Assembly: GCF_000718515.1 (NCBI RefSeq)
Contig: NZ_JNZS01000004.1
Location: 186,001 to 250,000, forward strand
DNA length: 64,000 bases
DNA from: Micromonospora parva
GTDB taxonomy: Bacteria; Actinomycetota; Actinomycetes; Mycobacteriales; Micromonosporaceae
Reading direction: 5' to 3'
How positions within the stretch are numbered: position 1 is the stretch's first letter; each line of letters starts with the position of its first letter. The position numbers were made by a program, and so were the translations under genes. Of this stretch, positions 58,414 to 64,000 are shown one piece after another. The notes below the pieces were generated by a model. The model was given only the letters and a program-made list of their open reading frames with translations. It made no database searches and was not told where the DNA came from.

Positions 58414-59310
58414 GTGAAGGAATTCCCGGACATCATCGCCTGGTCGATCCCGGCCTTCGTGCTGCTCATCGTGCTGGAACGGGTCTCCTACCTGCTGCAC
58501 CGCGACGACGACGAGGTCGGCTACGGCGGCGCCGACACCGCCACCAGCCTGACCATGGGGCTGGGCAGCCTCGTCGCCGACCTGCTCTGGAAGGTGCCGA
58601 TCGCCGCCGCGTACGCGCTGCTCTACGCCCTCACCCCGCTGCGGGTCGCCGAACTCTGGTGGACCTGGCCGCTGGTTCTGCTCGCGCAGGACTTCTGCTA
58701 CTACTGGTCGCACCGCAGCCACCACGTGATCCGCATCCTCTGGGCCTCCCACGTGGTGCACCACTCGTCGCAGCGGTTCAACCTCTCCACCGCACTGCGC
58801 CAGCCGTGGACCGGCCTCACCAGCTGGGTGTTCTACCTGCCGCTGATCGTGGTCGGCGTCCACCCGGCCGTTGTCGCGTTCTGCGGCTCGGTCAACCTGC
58901 TCTACCAGTTCTGGATCCACACCGAACGGATCGACAAGATGCCGCGCTGGTACGAGGCGGTGTTCAACACCCCGTCGCACCACCGGGTGCACCACGCGTC
59001 ACAGGGCAGCTACCTGGACCGCAACTTCGGCGGCATCCTCATCGTCTGGGACCGGCTCTTCGGGTCGTTCGCCCCGGAACGGGAGCGCTGCGTGTACGGC
59101 CTGACCAAGAACGTCGGCAGCTACAACCCGGTCCGGGTGGCCTTCCACGAGTACGCCTCGATCGCCCGCGACCTGCGCGCCGCGGCGAGCTGGCGGCAGC
59201 GCGCCGGGTATCTCTTCCGGGCACCGGGCTGGCAACCGGCACCGGGCCGCACAGTCAGGGCAGCCGGCCCTGCTCGACCAGACGGGCAAACCTCTTCAGT
59301 GCCTGGGTGA
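58414..59310 (+). CDS. sterol desaturase / fatty acid hydroxylase family protein
   Basis: Integral membrane diiron oxygenase of 298 residues. His boxes: HRSHH (YYWSHRSHHVIRI), HVVHHSSQRFN and HHRVHHASQGSY, the eight-histidine pattern of the family. Four membrane segments. It could hydroxylate or desaturate fatty acids, hopanoids or carotenoids; substrate unknown. GTG 58414 has GGAGG 6 nt upstream. The 3' end overlaps the convergent SRPBCC gene by 56 nt. Confidence 0.9.
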   Translation: MKEFPDIIAWSIPAFVLLIVLERVSYLLHRDDDEVGYGGADTATSLTMGLGSLVADLLWKVPIAAAYALLYALTPLRVAELWWTWPLVLLAQDFCYYWSHRSHHVIRILWASHVVHHSSQRFNLSTALRQPWTGLTSWVFYLPLIVVGVHPAVVAFCGSVNLLYQFWIHTERIDKMPRWYEAVFNTPSHHRVHHASQGSYLDRNFGGILIVWDRLFGSFAPERERCVYGLTKNVGSYNPVRVAFHEYASIARDLRAAASWRQRAGYLFRAPGWQPAPGRTVRAAGPARPDGQTSSVPG

Positions 59311-59752
59311 GGCCGAGCTTGGAGCCGGGCCAGAGCACCGGCCAGGCCAGTCGACCGGCCCGCCCGCCCGGCAGGTGGAACCACTCGTGCCAGACGACCT
59401 GGGTGCGGTCCCGGCCCAGCTGGGTGCAGCGCAGCACCCCCGGGCCACGCAGCAGCTGGCCGTGGTGCACCACGCCGATCTCGTACGGCTCGTCGACCCG
59501 GACCACCCGCATCTCGTCGCGCAACGTCGCCCGGCCGAGCGCGGTCACCGCCTCGATCCGGCTGCCCTCACGCCCGTCGCCCTCGACCACCCGGACCCGG
59601 GTGAACGGGATCCAGTCCGACTGCCGTTCCCAGGCGAGCAACGCGGCGAAGACCCGCTCCGCCGGGGCGTCCACGATCACCGTGGCGGTCACCTCGCCGG
59701 CACCCGGCTGGGCCGCCTCCCGAAGATCGTCAGCGCCCGCCGGGTCGGTCAC
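59255..59752 (-). CDS. SRPBCC (START-like) family protein
   Basis: Hydrophobic-cavity protein of 165 residues of the polyketide-cyclase/SRPBCC superfamily (ATVIVDAPAERVFAALLAWE, then GRDRTQVVWHEWFHLPGG). Ligand unknown. Its GTG start overlaps the preceding DivIVA-like stop by 4 nt (GTGA), so they are coupled. Overlaps the sterol-desaturase-like gene end convergently. Confidence 0.85.
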   Translation of the reverse strand: MTDPAGADDLREAAQPGAGEVTATVIVDAPAERVFAALLAWERQSDWIPFTRVRVVEGDGREGSRIEAVTALGRATLRDEMRVVRVDEPYEIGVVHHGQLLRGPGVLRCTQLGRDRTQVVWHEWFHLPGGRAGRLAWPVLWPGSKLGLTQALKRFARLVEQGRLP

Positions 59753-60384
59753 GCCGACTCCGACCGAACCACCGCGTCGCGCTGCTCGGTGCCGTCGGCG
59801 GACGCGGCGGCGGTCTGCCCACGATCGGCCGACTCGTCGACGGCGGGCGCCACCCCGTCGGAGTCCGCCGCGGACGAGGTGGCGGCGGGCACCGGACCGG
59901 GGGCCGTCGAGCCGACCGGGGCCGAGCCGGCCTCGGCGGTCAGCGGCGCGTCCTTACCCGGCTCGGCGGTCTCACCGGGCTCGGCAGCCTCGGTCGGCTC
60001 TGCCGCGTCGGCGGTCGCCACCTTGCTGGTGGACTGTTCGCGGGCCTGGCGCAGCGCGTCCGCGTCGTCGGTGCGTCCCTCACGCAACGCGATGACCTCC
60101 GACTCCAGTACGCCGATCAGCTCGGACTTGTAACCGATGTCGTAGGCGGCACGGCGCATCGCCTGATCGACCTGGTCCATCCGGTACCCGCGCAGCCCGG
60201 TGTCGAAACGGACCGCCCCCACGTCGGATTCGCGTAACGGGCGAGTGCCGGGCAGCGCCACGGCCTGCGAATCCGGCTCGGCCGGCACCAGGCCGGGATC
60301 ACGGCCGCTGACCAGCACCGTCACGCCGAAAATCACCGCCGCGACGGTCAACGCCACGACCAGGAGGAGCAGAAGCTGACCCAT
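59749..60384 (-). CDS. DivIVA-domain membrane protein
   Basis: Protein of 211 residues. A short N-terminal membrane helix (MGQLLLLLVVALTVAAVIFG) is followed by a DivIVA-like segment (VGAVRFDTGLRGYRMDQVDQ, AMRRAAYDIGYKSELIG) that can form a coiled coil, and an acidic Ala/Glu-rich tail of ~90 residues. It corresponds to Rv1209 between folP2/gpgS and tag in mycobacteria. A role at the pole or septum is inferred from the domain only. Confidence 0.85.
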   Translation of the reverse strand: MGQLLLLLVVALTVAAVIFGVTVLVSGRDPGLVPAEPDSQAVALPGTRPLRESDVGAVRFDTGLRGYRMDQVDQAMRRAAYDIGYKSELIGVLESEVIALREGRTDDADALRQAREQSTSKVATADAAEPTEAAEPGETAEPGKDAPLTAEAGSAPVGSTAPGPVPAATSSAADSDGVAPAVDESADRGQTAAASADGTEQRDAVVRSESA

Positions 60385-60540
60385 GTACTGATCGTGGCAT
60401 GGCAGCCGGCCCGGAGCGACCCCGCCACCCGCCTCGATCACGATCGACGCCGCCGCCCGCCCGGAATCGCGCACGGGCGACCGACTAGCGTCGGGACCGG
60501 CCGACGCGGCGGCGACGGCGCGAACTTCCAGGAGGCGGAC

Positions 60541-61410
60541 ATGGCCGGGGCGCTTCGGCTCGGTGGGCACACGTTCGCCCCCGGCGAGCTGGTGGTGATG
60601 GCGATCATCAACCGCACGCCGGACTCGTTCTTCGATCGAGGGGCCACCTACGCCGCCGACAGCGCGCTCCGCGCCGTGGAGCGGGCGGTGGACGAGGGCG
60701 CGGCCATCATCGACATCGGCGGGGTCAAGGCCGGCCCCGGCGCGGAGGTGGGCGTCGCCGAGGAGATCCGGCGCACGGTGGACACCATCGCCGCCGTCCG
60801 GGCCGCGTTTCCGCAGGTGGTCATCTCCATCGACACCTGGCGTGCCGAGGTGGCGACGGAGGCCGTGGCGGCCGGCGCCGACCTGCTCAACGACACCTGG
60901 TCGGGCGCCGACCCGGCCCTGGTGCGGGTGGCCGCGCGGACCGGCGCCGGCCTGGTCTGTTCGCACGCCGGCGGCCTGACGCCGCGGACCAGGCCGCACC
61001 GGGCCGCCTTCACCGACGTGGTCGCCGACGTGGTCGCGACGGTGACCGGGCTCGCCGAGCGCGCGGTGGCGGCAGGGGTACGCCCCGACGGCATTCTCAT
61101 CGACCCGGCGCACGACTTCGGCAAGAACACCCGGCACTCGTTGGAGATCACCCGTCGGCTGGACGAGCTGACCGGGACCGACTGGCCGGTGCTGGTGGCG
61201 CTCTCCAACAAGGACTTCATCGGCGAGACGTTGGGTCTGCCGGTGGCCGAACGGCTGGAGGGGACGCTCGCCGCGACGGCGGTCTCGGCCTGGCTGGGCG
61301 CCCGGGTCTTCCGGGCCCACCAGGTCGGCCCGACCCGCCGGGTGCTGGACATGGTGGCCTCGATCCGGGGCGACCGCCCGCCCACCGCGACCCGCCGAGG
61401 GCTCGCCTGA
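60541..61410 (+). CDS. folP2: dihydropteroate-synthase-like protein (FolP2 type)
   Basis: TIM-barrel protein of 289 residues with pterin-binding domain motifs: MAIINRTPDSFFDRGATYAA and AAIIDIGGVKAGPG, SIDTWRAEVA. True DHPS has a typical N-V-T-P-D-S-F; here the N-R-T-P-D-S-F-F variant matches mycobacterial FolP2, which is reported not to act as a sulfonamide-sensitive DHPS. AGGAGG lies 6 nt upstream of ATG 60541. Its exact role is unknown. Corresponds to Rv1207. Confidence 0.88.
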   Translation: MAGALRLGGHTFAPGELVVMAIINRTPDSFFDRGATYAADSALRAVERAVDEGAAIIDIGGVKAGPGAEVGVAEEIRRTVDTIAAVRAAFPQVVISIDTWRAEVATEAVAAGADLLNDTWSGADPALVRVAARTGAGLVCSHAGGLTPRTRPHRAAFTDVVADVVATVTGLAERAVAAGVRPDGILIDPAHDFGKNTRHSLEITRRLDELTGTDWPVLVALSNKDFIGETLGLPVAERLEGTLAATAVSAWLGARVFRAHQVGPTRRVLDMVASIRGDRPPTATRRGLA

Positions 61411-61477
61411 CCGGTTGTCGCCGTAACCGACCTCGTTCGGGCGGACGGGCCGACACGATCGCCGGAGGCCGGTGCGC

Positions 61478-61855
61478 TCAGGTCCAGCGGAGGATGTTCC
61501 TACGCCAGGCGTAGAGGATGCCCAGCGCGAGCACCGCCACGAACACCGCCATCTCGACCACCGTCACCAGGCCGAAGCCCGGCCGGTCGAAGACCACCGC
61601 CCAGGGGAAGAGGAACACCGCCTCGACCGCGAACAGCACGTACAGGTAGGCGTACACGTAGTAGCGGATCTGCATCTGCGCCCAGTCGGCGCCGACCGGA
61701 TCGAGCCCGCACTCGTAGCTGGCCCGCTTGCCCGGCGGGTCGGCCGGACGCGTCGGGCGTAACACCCGGTTGGCGGAGAACGCCGTAACGAAGAAGAGGA
61801 CGCTGGCGAGCAACAGCAGCCCGAGCGTCGCGTACGAGCCCAGGTATCCGGTCAC
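61478..61855 (-). CDS. nuoA: orphan NADH-quinone oxidoreductase subunit A
   Basis: Three-helix complex I subunit of 125 residues: LGLLLLASVLFFVTAFSANR, SYECGLDPVG with the conserved Cys, and FAVEAVFLFPWAVVFDRPG with the conserved Glu. GTG 61855 is leaderless (-10 TAGGCT 7 nt upstream, complement of 61863-61868). No other nuo gene follows; the next gene is divergently placed folP2. It may be an accessory subunit linked to the 2-oxoacid:ferredoxin oxidoreductase at the right edge. Confidence 0.92.
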   Translation of the reverse strand: MTGYLGSYATLGLLLLASVLFFVTAFSANRVLRPTRPADPPGKRASYECGLDPVGADWAQMQIRYYVYAYLYVLFAVEAVFLFPWAVVFDRPGFGLVTVVEMAVFVAVLALGILYAWRRNILRWT

Positions 61856-61986
61856 AGTCGGCAGCCTACCGCCCGCCCCGGACGCGCTGTCCCCAACACG
61901 TTACGGATTTGTTTCCGGATGGGACTAGTGCACTGTGGCAACTGTTACCGAATATTGGACACCCCACCCACGGCACCGGAGGACAG

Positions 61987-63471
61987 ATGGCCCGCGTGAA
62001 GGCACCGCCCGGCAACCGGGCGGAGGGGCGGCGCCGCACGCCAGTGCTGGCGCTCGCGCTCGGCCTGTTCGCGGCGCTCGCCCTGGGACCTGCCGGCGCC
62101 AGTGCGGCCACACCGGATACGGAACCGGTCCTCAGCTCGGCCGGCCCGGTCAACGAGCCGGGAGACGGGCCCCCGACCACGCCGGCGCAGGAGCCCACCC
62201 CGACCGAGGATCCGGGCGGTGAACCGGGGCCGACCGAGCCGGCCCCGGAGACCACCGCGCCACCACCGGAGACGACGCCACCAGCACCGGTGACCACCGC
62301 ACCGGAGGTCCCGCCGGTGCCGACCACCGTCGCGCCCGCGCCGGGCGGCACCACCCGACCGCCCAGCCCGGCTCCCCCGGTGCCGCCGACACCTGTGGCC
62401 CCGCCAACGCCGCCGGCTCCCGCGACACCCCCGGCTCCGCCGGTCCACCCGTCCGCGCCGGGTTCGGCGGCACCACCGCGGAGCCCGCTGGGCGTGCAGG
62501 TCACCACCGGTGACGTCACCCTCGGCGAGGCGTACTGGAACGCGGCGCGCACGGCGGCCACCCTGCAGGTCACCGTGCGGAACACGGGTACCACCACGCA
62601 ACGGATCCGGCTCTCGTACACGCTGCCCGTCGGGCTGAGCGACGCCGGCACCAAGGGCTGCGTCGCCGCCGGTGGTGGCGCGTACCGCTGCGGGGCCTGG
62701 ACGGCGGAGGCGGGCGTCCGGTTCAGCACGGTGCTGCGCCTGCGGGTCGCCGGCACGGCGTGGAAGCAGATGCCGCTCAGCGGCTCCGTCCGGGTCATCG
62801 CGGACGCACCGGGAGTCGCCGGCGAGGCGACCGACGACCAGGGCTTCGCGGTGCTCTTCCCACCCGGTCCGCCGGTGCCCGGGATCGCGCTCGCCGCCGA
62901 CGAGGTGGCCTTCGACATCAGCGGCAGCCCCGGCACCCTCACGCTCCGGCTGGGCAACACCGGCACGGTGGACGCCGCCGGACGGGTCGAGGTCGTCCTG
63001 CCGGCCGGGGTGACGGTGCCGACCCCGCCGTCCGGTTGTGTGGCGGTCGACCCGTCGCGTACCCGCTGTGACGCCGGGATGGTGCTGGCCGGCACGACCG
63101 CCGAGGTGCGGCTGCCGGTGGAGGCGACACCGCAGGCCCAGCGGGAGGCTCCGCTGTCCGGTGCCGTGATCGGTCAACTCGATCCTCGCAGCGGCCCGAC
63201 CCGTCGGGTGCAGATGAGCTTCCGGATCACCGCGGCGGCCGCCCTGGCCACGCCGGTGGTCTCCCCTCCCGCACCGACCGGCTCGCAGGGCGTCCTGCCG
63301 GCCGGCGCCGCGAGCGGAGACGGCGGGTTGACCTCGGTGCAGCGCACCGCTGTCATCCTGATCGTGGTCTCCACGCTGTTGGTGGTGCTGGCCCTCACGC
63401 TGGCCATGACCTCGCTGCGCCGCCGGTTCGGCGGCCCGCCGCCCGAGCCCGCCACCAACCCCGCCGACTGA
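61987..63471 (+). CDS. secreted Pro-rich surface protein with C-terminal membrane anchor
   Basis: Surface protein of 494 residues. Signal peptide (TPVLALALGLFAALALGPAG ...ASA), then a ~120-residue Pro/Thr-rich stalk that could be O-mannosylated, two beta-sandwich domains of the DUF11/CARDB kind (LQVTVRNTGTTTQRIRLSY, LTLRLGNTGTVDAAGRVEV), each with a Cys pair, and a C-terminal transmembrane helix (TAVILIVVSTLLVVLALTLA) with basic tail. No LPXTG. ATG 61987 follows GGAGGA. Function unknown; adhesion or envelope structure likely. Confidence 0.82.
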   Translation: MARVKAPPGNRAEGRRRTPVLALALGLFAALALGPAGASAATPDTEPVLSSAGPVNEPGDGPPTTPAQEPTPTEDPGGEPGPTEPAPETTAPPPETTPPAPVTTAPEVPPVPTTVAPAPGGTTRPPSPAPPVPPTPVAPPTPPAPATPPAPPVHPSAPGSAAPPRSPLGVQVTTGDVTLGEAYWNAARTAATLQVTVRNTGTTTQRIRLSYTLPVGLSDAGTKGCVAAGGGAYRCGAWTAEAGVRFSTVLRLRVAGTAWKQMPLSGSVRVIADAPGVAGEATDDQGFAVLFPPGPPVPGIALAADEVAFDISGSPGTLTLRLGNTGTVDAAGRVEVVLPAGVTVPTPPSGCVAVDPSRTRCDAGMVLAGTTAEVRLPVEATPQAQREAPLSGAVIGQLDPRSGPTRRVQMSFRITAAAALATPVVSPPAPTGSQGVLPAGAASGDGGLTSVQRTAVILIVVSTLLVVLALTLAMTSLRRRFGGPPPEPATNPAD

Positions 63472-63480
63472 TCGACGGAC

Positions 63481-63506
63481 GACCCCGGCCCCGCCCGGCC
63501 GGGGTC
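63481..63506 (+). terminator. terminator after the surface protein
   Basis: GACCCCGGCC-N6-GGCCGGGGTC perfect 10-bp stem, 9 bp after the stop. Confidence 0.88.
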
Positions 63507-63750
63507 ATCGACGCGTCCGGGGGTGATCTGAATTACGGCGGGCGGGACGTAATACCGCAAAGGCGGGCATTTTTCACCACCGTCTGGTCCCAGTCGGCGG
63601 ACCTCCGGCGATAGTTAGGGCTCCCTTAGACGTAGGCTCTCAGGTGAGGAACGACAGCGGCCGGACCAGCCTGGGGCGGTGCGGTGAAGCGTTGCGTCAA
63701 GGAGGTTCCGTGGCCGGGCAAGCCCCGCAGTCGCGAACGAAGGTGGCACA
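63507..63750. promoter_or_regulatory. promoter region of the oxidoreductase
   Basis: Contains ATTACG-N10-CGTAAT (63535-63553 approx.), AT-richer sequence around 63600, and AGTTAGGGCTCCCTTAGAC near 63612, which is only a partial match to an iron box. No gene seen. Confidence 0.35.
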
Positions 63751-64000
63751 GTGACCAAGCAGATCCGTCAACTCGACCGGGTCGTCATCCGGTTCGCCGG
63801 CGACTCCGGCGACGGCATGCAGCTGACCGGCGACCGGTTCACCTCGGAGACGGCGCAGCTCGGCAACGACATCTCCACGCTGCCAAACTTCCCCGCCGAG
63901 ATCCGGGCTCCCGCCGGGACCCTGCCGGGTGTGTCGAGCTTCCAGGTGCACTTCGCCGACTACGACATCCTCACGCCGGGTGACGCGCCCAACGTGCTGG
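63751..64000 (+). CDS. 2-oxoacid:ferredoxin oxidoreductase alpha subunit (start only)
   Basis: The first 83 residues (TKQIRQLDRVVIRFAGDSGD, GMQLTGDRFTSETAQLGND, PNFPAEIRAPAGTLPGVSSF) match KorA, the alpha subunit of the enzyme that oxidises 2-oxoglutarate or pyruvate to acyl-CoA with reduced ferredoxin. N-terminal gamma-type domain GDSGDGMQLTG is diagnostic. AAGGTGG lies upstream of GTG 63751. The gene continues past the window; a beta subunit should follow. Confidence 0.93.
   Translation, partial: MTKQIRQLDRVVIRFAGDSGDGMQLTGDRFTSETAQLGNDISTLPNFPAEIRAPAGTLPGVSSFQVHFADYDILTPGDAPNVL

Noticed and set aside
63605..63640. IdeR/DmdR iron box before the 2-oxoacid oxidoreductase
   Set aside because: AGTTAGGGCTCCCTTAGAC has only partial symmetry and too many mismatches to TTAGGTTAGSCTAACCTAA.

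Overview
The window is about 64 kb of very GC-rich DNA with short intergenic gaps, many GTG starts and many starts that look leaderless (a TAnnnT -10 box 6-8 nt before the start codon). Gene content and order point to an actinomycete of the Micromonosporaceae, most likely Micromonospora or a close relative. That placement is inferred from protein content recalled from memory; no database was searched. There is no phage, CRISPR array, rRNA operon or complete insertion sequence. The one RNA gene found is tRNA-Ala(CGC).

Layout. 0-7.4 kb: metG (cut by the left edge), rsmI, a PMT-type protein mannosyltransferase, and a von Willebrand A / secreted membrane-protein pair. 7.4-12.6 kb: an accessory-looking segment with a small Cys-rich protein, a 4'-phosphopantetheinyl transferase, a ferritin-like diiron protein, a Gfo/Idh/MocA oxidoreductase, two unknown proteins and a MITE-like element, ending at tRNA-Ala. 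12.6-21 kb: a conserved growth and division block read leftward (diguanylate cyclase, galU, the MoeA-like Glp, rimJ, sepX/glpR), with 5-formyl-THF cyclo-ligase and a CIRCE-controlled FmdB/Ruc-type zinc-ribbon protein read the other way. This matches the Mycobacterium tuberculosis Rv0991c-Rv1007c neighbourhood. 20.7-23 kb: a 41-bp tandem repeat array, a palindromic repeat, paired DnaA-box-like sites and small membrane proteins.

23-38 kb: mixed housekeeping genes. These are a Fur-family regulator, an MpaB-like oxygenase, a RecB-type nuclease, MarC, a PHP phosphoesterase, an ECF sigma factor with a membrane beta-propeller partner, a PH-domain protein, TrmH, thioredoxin behind a SigR-type promoter, an HTTM/DCC group and a radical SAM gene behind a LexA-like box. 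33-43 kb carries three genes matching ethylmalonyl-CoA pathway enzymes (MaoC hydratase, acyl-CoA dehydrogenase, CitE-like lyase), interleaved with SDR enzymes and two DUF4190 membrane proteins. 47-62 kb resembles M. tuberculosis Rv1207-Rv1234: MgtE-N/CBS protein, DUF1003, Mrp, TatB, HtrA, O-methyltransferase, PepA, DUF3117, PaaX plus PaaG-like hydratase, 3-methyladenine glycosylase, DivIVA-like protein and FolP2. The sigE-rseA pair expected between HtrA and the O-methyltransferase is absent. The right edge holds an orphan nuoA, a Pro-rich surface protein and the start of 2-oxoacid:ferredoxin oxidoreductase alpha.

The strongest leads are the diguanylate cyclase transcribed with the FtsZ-associated Glp/SepX module; stress-type promoters reading into proteostasis, redox and DNA-damage genes (CIRCE, SigR-like, LexA-like); two nearly identical TetR-type operators 50 kb apart; and several families of dispersed palindromes and tandem repeats. 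I see no single wholly new system that the sequence alone can prove.
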